Positions 6,242 through 14,356 of a DNA stretch of 25,434 bases are shown here, piece after piece. The position numbers were made by a program, and so were the translations under genes. Source of the stretch: CAZOVK01 sp964583165 (lineage in GTDB: Bacteria > Bacillota > Clostridia > Lachnospirales > WRAX01); the NCBI GenBank assembly GCA_964583165.1, contig CAZOVK010000029.1, forward strand, positions 1 to 25,434, given 5' to 3'. Below the pieces are notes generated by a model. It searched no databases, was not told the origin of the DNA, and saw nothing but the letters and a program-made list of their open reading frames with translations. The stretch's first letter is position 1. The number at the start of each line of letters is the position of its first letter.

Positions 6242-7507
6242 ATGGCAATAGAACGCGAACAAACGGCACGCGCACGCATTGAAACACTCCTAGACGCGGG
6301 CACGTTCTTGCCGCTTGACGGCTGTGTTGACAATGCCGGCGTTATCACAGGCGCGGGCACTGTAGATGCGCGGCTTGTGTATGTTTATGCACAATATGGT
6401 GCTGTGAACGCCACACACGCGCGTAAGATTTTGAATTTGTATAACAAAGCGCTGACAATGGGTGCGCCTGTTGTGGGCTATCTTGGGTCAGAGGGCGTTC
6501 AACTCTCTGACGGTATTGACGTTTTGGGGCTTTACGGCGAGATTCTGAACGCAATGAGTAAGGCAAGTGGCATTATACCCCAAATCGCCATGATAGCGGG
6601 TGATTGTATGGGTGCTTCGAGTTTCATGCCCGCTTGCTCTGACTTTGTGTTCATGTCTGACGAAAACGGCCTGTGGTTCCTTGAAAGCGCGGCGACAATC
6701 AAGAACTCGAAGATGACTGATAACAAGGCATTCGCGAACGCAAAGGCACACGCAAAGAGCGGCCTGGCGCATGTCACGGCTAAAACAGAAGCCGAGATGA
6801 TAGCCGCCGCTAAAGAACTTCTGGGTTTATTGCCATCTAACAACCTAGAAACCGCCCCCGCTTGCGTCTGTGATATGACAGCGAAACAAATTCTGGGCTC
6901 ACTGAAACCCGCAGAAATTATCGCGGCTCTCAGTGATTCAGAGAAATTTGTAGAGATACAATCCAGTTACGCGCCTGTTATGAAGATAGGTTTTGCGCCC
7001 GTTGGCGGCTCGACTATCGGCTTTATAGCCAATGACGGCAAGTTAGACAGTGTTGCGCTCAATAAAGCGGCGGCTTTCGCGGGCTTCTGTGACGCGTTTA
7101 ATATCCCGCTGGTGACACTGACAGACGCTACAGGTTATGAACTAACCCTAAACAATGCCCACGACACAATCAAAGCGGGCGCAAAACTCGCGGCGGCTTT
7201 CGCGTCAGCTTCTGTGCCCAAAGTGAACATCATCACACGTAACGCATTCGGTAGCCCCTTCGTCATAATGAACGCCAAACAACTCGGCGCGGATATGGTC
7301 TTTGCGTGGGCAGGCGCTGATATCGGGCTAACAGACCCTGAAACGGCAAAAACCGTCTTCGGCATCAAAGACAGCGAACAGGGCGTAGGCTTTGCTGTTG
7401 ATGCGTTCATAAACCCTCTCGACACCAAGCGTATGCTCGTTGCCGCCCTTGACGCGCTCTACTCCAAACGCGGCAACGGCTTCGCCCGCAAACACGCTAC
7501 AATATAG
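6242..7507 (+). CDS. Acyl-CoA-type carboxyltransferase subunit (MmdA/AccD-like, short form)
   Basis: This 421-residue protein has the crotonase-like carboxyltransferase fold of methylmalonyl-CoA or glutaconyl-CoA decarboxylase alpha subunits, which move carboxyl from a CoA thioester to biotin. Oxyanion-type loops are visible in the N-half (GDCMGASSF near 120-128) and C-half (NAFGSPFVIMNAKQLGADMVFAWAGADIGL region near 335-364). It is about 90 residues shorter than usual MmdA proteins, mostly at the N-terminus. AGGAGGGG precedes the ATG, so the short start looks real. It is followed by OadG-, biotin-carrier- and OadB-type genes and then by a second, unrelated carboxyltransferase. The true substrate (methylmalonyl-CoA, malonyl-CoA or another) is not decided by sequence. 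Confidence 0.85.
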   Translation: MAIEREQTARARIETLLDAGTFLPLDGCVDNAGVITGAGTVDARLVYVYAQYGAVNATHARKILNLYNKALTMGAPVVGYLGSEGVQLSDGIDVLGLYGEILNAMSKASGIIPQIAMIAGDCMGASSFMPACSDFVFMSDENGLWFLESAATIKNSKMTDNKAFANAKAHAKSGLAHVTAKTEAEMIAAAKELLGLLPSNNLETAPACVCDMTAKQILGSLKPAEIIAALSDSEKFVEIQSSYAPVMKIGFAPVGGSTIGFIANDGKLDSVALNKAAAFAGFCDAFNIPLVTLTDATGYELTLNNAHDTIKAGAKLAAAFASASVPKVNIITRNAFGSPFVIMNAKQLGADMVFAWAGADIGLTDPETAKTVFGIKDSEQGVGFAVDAFINPLDTKRMLVAALDALYSKRGNGFARKHATI

Positions 7508-7516
7508 GAGGCAAAC

Positions 7517-7855
7517 ATGGATGGAACACTGCTAGCGGGCATTTCCATAGCCGTTGTCGGCTTCGTTACCGTAATGCTCCTACTCGCGCTCATTGCGGGT
7601 ATGATTCAAGCCTTGAAGTTTGTAAGGCGTGAAGACGACGAACAACGCAAGGCCGAGGAAGCAGAAGCGGCGCAAGTTGCTTCAACAGTCGAAACTATTG
7701 AAGAAAACCCCGCTGACGATTTGGCGCTTATCGCCGTCATTACGGCCGCAATAGCCGCCCAAACGGGGCAAAGCGCAGAACAGATACAGATAACACGTGT
7801 TGAACGCTCGAAAAACTGGGCGCGTCAGGCACAATTTGAGCAGATGAACAGTTAA
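7517..7855 (+). CDS. oadG: Sodium-pumping decarboxylase gamma/delta subunit (OadG-like)
   Basis: This 112-residue protein has one N-terminal membrane helix (about residues 5-33), then a charged, Glu/Ala-rich linker and a small C-terminal region. That is the layout of OadG/MmdD subunits, which hold the soluble carboxyltransferase and biotin carrier to the membrane pump. AGGAGG lies before the ATG, nine bases after the preceding stop. Sequence conservation in this family is low, so the call rests on topology, length and its place between the carboxyltransferase and biotin-carrier genes. Confidence 0.85.
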   Translation: MDGTLLAGISIAVVGFVTVMLLLALIAGMIQALKFVRREDDEQRKAEEAEAAQVASTVETIEENPADDLALIAVITAAIAAQTGQSAEQIQITRVERSKNWARQAQFEQMNS

Positions 7856-7873
7856 TTTGAATCGGAGGTTAAT

Positions 7874-8239
7874 ATGAAAACCTATAAAATAACGGTTAAT
7901 GGCGTTGCTTATGATGTTACGGTAGAAGAAGTCGGCTCATCGGCTTCAACTGTCCCCACGCCTATTTCGGCTCCCGTTCCCGCCACTGTAGCCGCGCCAA
8001 AGCCCGCCGCGAAAGCGCAAGCTTCGGGTAGCCCCGTAAAAGCCCCCATGCCGGGCACAATAACGGACGTGAAAGTCAAAGTCGGTGATACAGTCAAGAA
8101 GAATCAGGCAGTTTGTGTGCTTGAAGCCATGAAAATGAAAAATGAAATCGTGACGTCGTTCGAAGGAACAGTGACGGGCATAAACGTCGCTGTGGGCGCG
8201 TCCGTTAACGCGGGTGATGTGCTCATAACTGTCGGTTAA
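7874..8239 (+). CDS. Biotin carboxyl carrier protein of the decarboxylase
   Basis: This 121-residue protein carries a C-terminal biotinyl domain. The biotin acceptor is Lys87 in EAMKMKNE, and the domain opens with KAPMPGTI at 56-63. An Ala/Pro-rich flexible linker spans about residues 22-54, which lets the biotin arm swing between carboxyltransferase and membrane pump. The first 18 residues form a short beta segment typical of GcdC/MmdC-type carriers. CGGAGG precedes the ATG. Because neither carboxyltransferase in the operon contains its own biotin domain, this free carrier must serve one or both. A biotin ligase is not encoded in the window. Confidence 0.93.
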   Translation: MKTYKITVNGVAYDVTVEEVGSSASTVPTPISAPVPATVAAPKPAAKAQASGSPVKAPMPGTITDVKVKVGDTVKKNQAVCVLEAMKMKNEIVTSFEGTVTGINVAVGASVNAGDVLITVG

Positions 8240-8252
8240 GCGGGGGGTTAGC

Positions 8253-9419
8253 ATGGGATTCTTAGAAACTCTGACCACGGCTGTTTCACGGTTCTTGGGC
8301 AATTCCGGCTTCTCGTTCCTCTTTGCGGACGGTGGCTGGAAGCTCGTTATTATGATTCTTATCGCGTTGGTGCTGATGTATCTGGCGATTGTGCGTGAGT
8401 ATGAGCCACTTTTGCTGTTACCTATCGCGTTCGGTATGTTGCTGGCTAACTTGCCCGGCTCTGGGATTATGACTAAGCCCATTGGTGACACCGTGGGCGG
8501 GCTTTTGTATTACTTATATCAAGGTAACAAACTCGGTGTTTTTCCGCCGCTTATCTTCCTTGGTATCGGAGCAATGACGGACTTCGGTCCACTGATAGCC
8601 AACCCACGAAGCGTTCTTCTTGGCGCGGCGGCACAGGGCGGTATATTCATCACACTCATTGGAGCGTTACTTTTGGGCTTTCCAATGGCGCAAGCCGCCG
8701 CAACTAGTATAATCGGCGGTGCAGACGGCCCCACGGCTATATATCTCGCCACACGCCTAGCCCCTGAAATGCTAGCGACCATAGCCGTTGCGGCGTATTC
8801 TTATATGGCGCTTGTGCCGATAATTCAGCCGCCAATAATGCGTGCGCTTACTACCAAAGAAGAGCGCATGATTAAGATGGAGCAACTCCGCCCCGTTTCA
8901 AAGCGTGAAAAAATCATCTTCCCGATAGCTGTTACAATTCTGGTCGTGCTTATTATCCCCGACAGCGTGGCGCTAATCGGTATGCTAATGCTCGGCAATC
9001 TTTTGCGTGAATCGGGCGTTACGGATAAACTGGCCAAAACTGCGTCTGACAGTCTTATGTACATCGTAACAATCTTTATCGGCGTAACTGTCGGTGCGAC
9101 AACAAAGGCTGACACATTCCTTACGGCAGACACGCTAAAGATTATCGCGCTCGGTCTGTTCGCCTTCGCGGCGGCTACGTCTTGTGGCGTGTTGTTCGGT
9201 AAACTTATGTGCAAACTATCGGGCGGCAAGGTCAACCCGCTTATCGGCGCGGCCGGCGTTTCGGCTGTACCGATGTCGGCGCGTGTTGTTCAAAAGGTCG
9301 GGCAAGAAGAAAACCCCGACAACTACTTACTTATGCACGCGATGGGGCCGAATGTCGCGGGCGTTATCGGCTCGGCTGTTGCGGCAGGCATTTTGCTGGC
9401 TTTGTTGGGAGGTAAATAA
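8253..9419 (+). CDS. oadB: Sodium-pumping decarboxylase beta subunit (OadB/GcdB)
   Basis: This 388-residue polytopic membrane protein decarboxylates carboxybiotin and exports Na+ in exchange. Signature stretches are GGADGPTAIYLATRLAP near residues 154-170, followed by the YSYMALVPIIQPPIMRAL region, and, near the C-terminus, NPLIGAAGVSAVPMSARVV with a nearby HAMGPNVAGVIGS. Length is normal for GcdB/OadB. GGGGGG sits before the ATG, and the stop codon overlaps the next start by one base (TAATG), so translation of the two is probably coupled. This is the energy-conserving component of the operon. Confidence 0.95.
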   Translation: MGFLETLTTAVSRFLGNSGFSFLFADGGWKLVIMILIALVLMYLAIVREYEPLLLLPIAFGMLLANLPGSGIMTKPIGDTVGGLLYYLYQGNKLGVFPPLIFLGIGAMTDFGPLIANPRSVLLGAAAQGGIFITLIGALLLGFPMAQAAATSIIGGADGPTAIYLATRLAPEMLATIAVAAYSYMALVPIIQPPIMRALTTKEERMIKMEQLRPVSKREKIIFPIAVTILVVLIIPDSVALIGMLMLGNLLRESGVTDKLAKTASDSLMYIVTIFIGVTVGATTKADTFLTADTLKIIALGLFAFAAATSCGVLFGKLMCKLSGGKVNPLIGAAGVSAVPMSARVVQKVGQEENPDNYLLMHAMGPNVAGVIGSAVAAGILLALLGGK

Positions 9420-10825
9420 TGGAGAAACGTAAAATAGGTATTACAGACACGACATTGCGTGACGGTCAACAAAGCCTTATAGCAACGCGTATGCCGTGGG
9501 AAGATATAGAACCTATTCTGTCCGCGATGGACAATATCGGCTTTCACTCGCTTGAAGTCTGGGGCGGGGCGACCTACGACGCGTGTCTTCGCTTCTTGAA
9601 AGAAGACCCGTGGGTAAGATTACGTAAAATGAAAGAAATCTGCAAAAAAACACCGCTTCAAATGCTGTTTCGCGGTCAAAATATGTTGGGTTATAAGGCT
9701 TACCCAGATGACGCGGTCGATTTGTTGATTAAAAAGGCTTGCGACAACGGTATCGACATTCTTCGTATATTTGACGCCCTCAATGATGTTAGAAATATCG
9801 AGGGTTCTGTCAAAGCCGTCAAAAAGAGCCGCAAACACGCCCAACTCTGTATCAGCTATACACTGAGCGACGTTCACACAGAAGAATATTTCGTGAAACT
9901 CGCTAAACGTCTGGTTGATATAGGCGCGGATTCTATTTGTATCAAGGATATGGCGGGGCTTCTGCTTCCGCAAGCGACATTTGATTTGGTCGCAGCGATA
10001 AAGGCGGCTTGCCCCGGTATTCCGATTCAGATTCACTCACATTACACATCAGGTTTGGCGGGTATGAGTTACCTAAAAGGCATTGAAGCGGGCGCGGATG
10101 TTATAGATACGGCCATGTCGCCCTTCGCCATGGGTACCAGCCAACCCGCAACAGAAGTCATGGTCGCAACACTTAAAGGTACGGCGTTTGACACGGGGTT
10201 ACAACAATCCGCGCTCATGCCGCTGACGGAGTATTTCGCGCCATTGCGTGAAAAGGCCTTAAAATCGGGCTTATTGGATACAAAGGTATTGTCCGTTGAC
10301 ATAGATACGCTCAATTATCAGGTTCCGGGCGGTATGCTCTCGAACCTCGTTTCACAACTCAAACAACAGAATGCCGTTGACCGTTTCGGCGAGGTGTTGC
10401 GCGAGATTCCGCGCGTCCGTGCGGATTTGGGCTTTCCGCCGCTTGTTACACCGAGTAGCCAAATTGTAGGCACACAGGCGTTAATGAATGTGCTTACGGG
10501 CGAGCGTTACAAAATGGTACCAAACGAAACAAAGGACATCGTGCGCGGTATGTACGGCACAACGCCCGTACCGATTAAGCCCGAGATTGTCCGCGCTATT
10601 ATCGGTGACGAAAAGCCGATTTCAGGTCGCCCCGCCGATTCACTCGCGCCGGGCGTTGAGAAGGCACGTGCCGAAATAGCCGAATACTCGACAACAGATG
10701 AGGATACACTTAGTTATATTATGTTCCCGCAGCCTGCTTTGGAGTTTTTCAAGTACCGCCAAGCCCAGCAGTATGGCAAAGACCCCAAGCTAGCGGACAA
10801 GAAAAATGGCGTTTACCCCGTGTAA
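9419..10825 (+). CDS. oadA: Oxaloacetate decarboxylase alpha-type carboxyltransferase, no biotin domain
   Basis: This 468-residue TIM-barrel carboxyltransferase of the OadA/pyruvate carboxylase/transcarboxylase 5S family moves carboxyl between oxaloacetate and biotin. The metal site is visible as Asp15 in TLRDGQQS and His206 and His208 in HSHYTSG. The catalytic Lys is Lys176 in CIKDMAG. The C-terminus ends after the conserved PYC_OADA region, without the biotinyl domain found at the end of many OadA proteins, so it should use the separate carrier two genes upstream. GGGAGG lies before the ATG, which overlaps the oadB stop. Its fold is unrelated to the acyl-CoA-type carboxyltransferase at the head of the same cluster. 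Confidence 0.92.
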   Translation: MEKRKIGITDTTLRDGQQSLIATRMPWEDIEPILSAMDNIGFHSLEVWGGATYDACLRFLKEDPWVRLRKMKEICKKTPLQMLFRGQNMLGYKAYPDDAVDLLIKKACDNGIDILRIFDALNDVRNIEGSVKAVKKSRKHAQLCISYTLSDVHTEEYFVKLAKRLVDIGADSICIKDMAGLLLPQATFDLVAAIKAACPGIPIQIHSHYTSGLAGMSYLKGIEAGADVIDTAMSPFAMGTSQPATEVMVATLKGTAFDTGLQQSALMPLTEYFAPLREKALKSGLLDTKVLSVDIDTLNYQVPGGMLSNLVSQLKQQNAVDRFGEVLREIPRVRADLGFPPLVTPSSQIVGTQALMNVLTGERYKMVPNETKDIVRGMYGTTPVPIKPEIVRAIIGDEKPISGRPADSLAPGVEKARAEIAEYSTTDEDTLSYIMFPQPALEFFKYRQAQQYGKDPKLADKKNGVYPV

Positions 10826-10848
10826 ACAGAAGAGAGGTCACTGATTTA

Positions 10849-12030
10849 ATGGAATTGGCAAAGAACATCTACTACACAGGCGTGCAGGACTATAACATTC
10901 GCACGTTTGATATTATTATGCACACTGAGTATGGTACCACCTACAATTCATATGTGGTCAAGGGCAGTGAAAAGACCGCGCTCATCGAAATCGCTAAAGA
11001 GAAATTCTTTGACGAGTTCATGGCGAAACTTTCGGCTGTCGTTGACCCAATGGCGATTGACATTGTTGTTGTCAATCACACAGAACCCGACCACTCGGGC
11101 AGTCTTGCGAAACTGCTCGCGATTAACCCGAATATCACTGTTTATGGCTCACAAACCGCGATTAAGTTCCTTGGGGCAATAACTAATATGACGTTCAAGC
11201 ATGTTGTCGTTAAGGACAATGACACGTTGAGCCTTGGCGATATGACGTTCAAGTTTTTGAGCGTGCCCTTGCTTCATTGGCCTGATTCAATGTATACCTA
11301 TTGTGAGGAAACTAAGACACTGTTTTCTTGCGATTCGTTCGGTTGCCACTACGCATCTGATAAGGTTTGCAATGATTTGATGGATGGCGACTTCCTTGAC
11401 GCGTATAAGTATTACTTCGACAACATCATGGGGCCGTTCAAGAGTCATGTCATTAACGCACTAAACAAGATTAAACACTACGATATTCAGATGATTTGCC
11501 CGGGGCATGGGCCTGTTTTGCGGAAGGATATACCGTATTATCTGAATCTCTACCGCGAATGGGCGACTGTCCACGCGCCCGAAAAGAAAACCGTGGCGAT
11601 TCCGTATGTCACGTCTTACGGCTACACGCGCAAGATTGCCGAGCGTATAGCTGACGGCGTTCGCGCGGCGGGTGATTTAGACGTGCGCGTGTTCGATATG
11701 ATTGACTGTGACAAGTCTGAAATGATGGACTTCTGTTTGAACGCACAAGGTTTGCTTGTCGGCTCCCCTACTCTCGTGGGTGATGCTTTACCGCCTGTCT
11801 ATGAGCTGTTATATTCGCTGAATCCGATTATCCACAAGGGGAAAATCGTCGGCGCGTTCGGTTCATACGGTTGGAGCGGTGAAGCTGTCGGCAATATGAT
11901 GGACAGATTCAAGCAATTGCGCATGAGAATGCCACTTGAAGGTCTGAAAATCAACTTTAACCCCTCGGATGCGGAACTAGCACAAGCCTTTGAGTTTGGT
12001 AAAGCGTTCGGTGCGGAGGTGTTAAAGTGA
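10849..12030 (+). CDS. fprA: A-type flavoprotein FprA (flavo-diiron O2/NO reductase)
   Basis: This 393-residue protein has an N-terminal metallo-beta-lactamase-like diiron domain followed by a flavodoxin domain. The diiron ligands are readable: His77, Glu79, Asp81 and His82 in NHTEPDHSGSL, His143 in LLHWPDSM, Asp162 in SCDSFG and His220 in CPGHGP. The FMN-binding loop TSYGYT lies near residues 255-260. The family reduces O2 to water or NO to N2O in the cytoplasm of anaerobes, protecting oxygen-sensitive enzymes such as radical SAM proteins. It starts 23 bases after oadA and overlaps the next gene by four bases, so it is part of the same run. Confidence 0.94.
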   Translation: MELAKNIYYTGVQDYNIRTFDIIMHTEYGTTYNSYVVKGSEKTALIEIAKEKFFDEFMAKLSAVVDPMAIDIVVVNHTEPDHSGSLAKLLAINPNITVYGSQTAIKFLGAITNMTFKHVVVKDNDTLSLGDMTFKFLSVPLLHWPDSMYTYCEETKTLFSCDSFGCHYASDKVCNDLMDGDFLDAYKYYFDNIMGPFKSHVINALNKIKHYDIQMICPGHGPVLRKDIPYYLNLYREWATVHAPEKKTVAIPYVTSYGYTRKIAERIADGVRAAGDLDVRVFDMIDCDKSEMMDFCLNAQGLLVGSPTLVGDALPPVYELLYSLNPIIHKGKIVGAFGSYGWSGEAVGNMMDRFKQLRMRMPLEGLKINFNPSDAELAQAFEFGKAFGAEVLK

Positions 12031-12986
12031 AACGTGTTTCTTCTATTATAATTTGTTTGGTATTGCTTGTCGGTCTGTTCGCGGGCTGTTCTTCCACAAC
12101 ACCCAACACGCCCATTAACATTGTCGCGCTCAAAGGTCCAACGGCCATGGGGCTTATCCAGCTCATGCAGAACGAGTTGGACGGCACGAACAAGAACTAC
12201 ACAATCACGGTCACTGGCACGGCTGATGATGTCGTGGCACGTGTAACCAAGGGAGAAGTGGATGTAGCCGCTGTTCCCGCGAATATGGCCAGTATTCTCT
12301 ATAACAAGACAAACGGCGCTGTTAAGGTGGCCGTTGTGAATACATTAGGTGTATTGTATGTTCTTGATACATCAGATTCTGTCAAGACAATTGAAGACTT
12401 GGCAGGTAAAACGCTCTATTCGGTCGGCAAGGGCACGACGCCCGAGTACGCGCTTAATTATGTGCTTGAAAAGAATAATCTGACGGATTCCGTGACGGTT
12501 GAGTACAAGTCTGAAGCCACAGAACTTGCGGCTTTGCTCGCGAATGGTCAAGCGGAGCTTGCAATGTTGCCTGAGCCTTATGTAACAACGGTGTTGGCGC
12601 AGAACGAGAAAGCGAAGATTGCGCTGTCACTCACCGAGGAGTGGGACAAGGTTCAGCCCGATTTCTCACTTGTTACGGGCGTTCTAATTGTTCGGACGGA
12701 GTTTTTGGAGAAGAACAAAAAGGCATTCGACGCATTCTTAGATGATTATAAAAAGAGTGTGGATTTTGTGAACACTAGCGCAGACGCACCCGGGCTTGTA
12801 GCAAAATTCAGCCTTACACCGAACGCGGAGGTCGCGAAGGCCGCCATCCCGCGCTGTAATATTGTTTTCAAGGACGGCGAAGACTGCAAGAAATTCGTTT
12901 CGAGCTATCTTGAAACGCTCAACGCCGCCAATCCGCAATCTATAGGAGGGAAGCTCCCCGATGAGGGCTTCTATTATAAGAAATAG
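12027..12986 (+). CDS. ABC transporter substrate-binding lipoprotein (NitT/TauT-like)
   Basis: This 319-residue protein starts with GTG at 12027, overlapping the fprA stop (GTGA) and preceded by GGAGGT. A lipoprotein signal ends in the lipobox LFAGC, with Cys21 as the lipidated residue. The mature part is a type 2 periplasmic-binding fold of the NMT1/SsuA-like group, with features such as VTKGEVDVAAVPANMAS near 75-91 and LANGQAELAMLPEPYV near 171-186. It would be anchored on the outer face of the membrane and deliver a small solute to the permease encoded next. The substrate cannot be named; relatives bind nitrate, sulfonates or thiamine precursors. No riboswitch that would help was seen. Confidence 0.88.
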   Translation: MKRVSSIIICLVLLVGLFAGCSSTTPNTPINIVALKGPTAMGLIQLMQNELDGTNKNYTITVTGTADDVVARVTKGEVDVAAVPANMASILYNKTNGAVKVAVVNTLGVLYVLDTSDSVKTIEDLAGKTLYSVGKGTTPEYALNYVLEKNNLTDSVTVEYKSEATELAALLANGQAELAMLPEPYVTTVLAQNEKAKIALSLTEEWDKVQPDFSLVTGVLIVRTEFLEKNKKAFDAFLDDYKKSVDFVNTSADAPGLVAKFSLTPNAEVAKAAIPRCNIVFKDGEDCKKFVSSYLETLNAANPQSIGGKLPDEGFYYKK

Positions 12987-13719
12987 CCGTAAAGTCGCCA
13001 TTCTCGCGTTTTGGCTACTTATCTGGCATTTCGTGAGTGTATTGGTCGCGCAGGAGATACTTATTGTATCTCCTGTAAGCGTTTTCGTAAGACTTACCGA
13101 ATTGGCAATAACGGGCGCGTTTTGGGTTTCGGCATTAAACACGCTCACGAAGATTCTGACGGGGTTCGCGCTCGCTGTTGTGTTCGGTGTGGTTTTCGGC
13201 TTTCTGGCGGCTCATCTAAAACTCGTGCGCGAATTGCTTTCGCCGCCCATGTCTGTTGTGCGGTCAACGCCCGTCGCATCGTTTACGATTCTTGCGCTGG
13301 TGTGGTTCAAGGCGGCATATCTGTCTGTTGTCATCTCTTTTCTAATGGTCGTGCCTGTCATCTACTTCGCCGCGATTGAAGGCGTTTTGAATGTGGATAA
13401 GAAGCTTCTCGAAATGACACGCGTGTTTCGTCTGTCACCGTGGGTGGTTTTCAAGAGCCTAACGGCGCGGGCAAGCCTGCCGTTTCTGTTGCCTGCCGCG
13501 AAAACCGGCATGGATATTGCCTGGAAGTCGGGCGTCGCGGCTGAAATTATCGGCTTGCCTTCACAGAGTATCGGCATGAGCCTATACAATGCCAAGATAC
13601 TTTTGAACACGGCTGATTTGTTCGCGTGGACTGCTGTCGTCATTATTTTAAGCCGCATTCTTGAACACATCTTCGGGCATGTCGTGAAAATGCTCGCGAA
13701 AGCGGGGCATGTGCAGTGA
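12961..13719 (+). CDS. ABC transporter permease (NitT/TauT-like)
   Basis: This 252-residue inner-membrane permease has about six hydrophobic segments. The cytoplasmic EAA loop lies near residues 152-197 (EMTRVFRLSPWVVFKSLT, then LPFLLPAAKTGMDIAWKSGV), which contacts the ATPase. The coding region starts inside the last 26 bases of the binding-protein gene, with GGAGGG upstream of the ATG. Such overlaps show tight coupling within the transporter operon. Family members belong to the SsuC/TauC/NrtB group; the solute remains unknown. Confidence 0.88.
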   Translation: MRASIIRNSRKVAILAFWLLIWHFVSVLVAQEILIVSPVSVFVRLTELAITGAFWVSALNTLTKILTGFALAVVFGVVFGFLAAHLKLVRELLSPPMSVVRSTPVASFTILALVWFKAAYLSVVISFLMVVPVIYFAAIEGVLNVDKKLLEMTRVFRLSPWVVFKSLTARASLPFLLPAAKTGMDIAWKSGVAAEIIGLPSQSIGMSLYNAKILLNTADLFAWTAVVIILSRILEHIFGHVVKMLAKAGHVQ

Positions 13720-14285
13720 TGAGAATAGAGATTGAGGGTTTGAATAAGGCTTTTGGAGAAAAGGTGGTATTGTCTAACTTTTCGACCGTACTAAACGAAG
13801 GCATAACCGCCATTAACGGGGCTTCAGGCGCGGGTAAATCCACATTACTAAATATACTGGCGGGGTTGGTTGAACCCGACAGCGGACGCATTGATGGGCT
13901 TTCGGGGCTTCGCGTGTCATATGTGTTTCAGGAAGAACGCCTGCTCCCGTGGTTTTCGGCACGTCGCAATATCGAGCTGGTTTGCCGCGACAAAAAATTG
14001 GCTACTATATTATTAGAAGAAATGGAAATCGCAGACGCGGCTGACAAAAACGTGCGCAAGCTTTCGGGCGGTATGCAACGCCGTGTTGCACTCGCGCGGG
14101 CACTGTCGGCGGACTATGATTTACTGCTCTTAGACGAACCGTTCAAGGGGCTGGATGAACGGACGAAATACCGTGTCATGGACGTGACTAAACGTCGCGC
14201 CCGCGGCATAATCGTGCTCGTCACACACGACTTGTACGAAGCGGAGTACCTTGGCGCAAGGCAAATCCCAATTTGTAAAAATTAG
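13719..14285 (+). CDS. ABC transporter ATP-binding protein, short form
   Basis: This 188-residue ATPase contains every motif needed for ATP hydrolysis: Walker A GASGAGKST at 34-42, a Q-loop in VFQEERLLPW, the signature LSGGMQRR, Walker B LLLLDEPFKGLD and the switch VTHD. It stops soon after the switch histidine and lacks about 50-60 residues found at the end of typical NitT/TauT ATPases. No frameshifted continuation is obvious, so it seems a naturally short version. Start: ATG at 13719 overlaps the permease stop by one base (TGATG); a GTG one codon earlier is equally possible. It ends the long operon, and a new promoter begins ten bases later. Confidence 0.9.
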   Translation: MRIEIEGLNKAFGEKVVLSNFSTVLNEGITAINGASGAGKSTLLNILAGLVEPDSGRIDGLSGLRVSYVFQEERLLPWFSARRNIELVCRDKKLATILLEEMEIADAADKNVRKLSGGMQRRVALARALSADYDLLLLDEPFKGLDERTKYRVMDVTKRRARGIIVLVTHDLYEAEYLGARQIPICKN

Positions 14286-14294
14286 GTCAAATGT

Positions 14295-14323
14295 TTGACT
14301 TTGAGTTTCCGCTATTGTAAAAT
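14295..14323 (+). promoter_or_regulatory. SigA-type promoter of the pepT-araD-pgk-tpiA-eno operon
   Basis: TTGACT (14295-14300) and TAAAAT (14318-14323) are separated by 17 bases. The transcript would start near 14330. This leaves almost no leader for an ATG at 14333 and favours the ATG at 14357, which has GGGGGG upstream. Confidence 0.75.
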
Positions 14324-14356
14324 ATTGGAAGTATGAGATTTTCGGGGGGTATATGG

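Noticed and set aside
10811..10827. Inverted repeat GTTTAC-5-GTAAAC over the oadA stop codon
   Set aside because: It is short and AT-rich with no T-run after it, and matches no known operator. It is probably chance.
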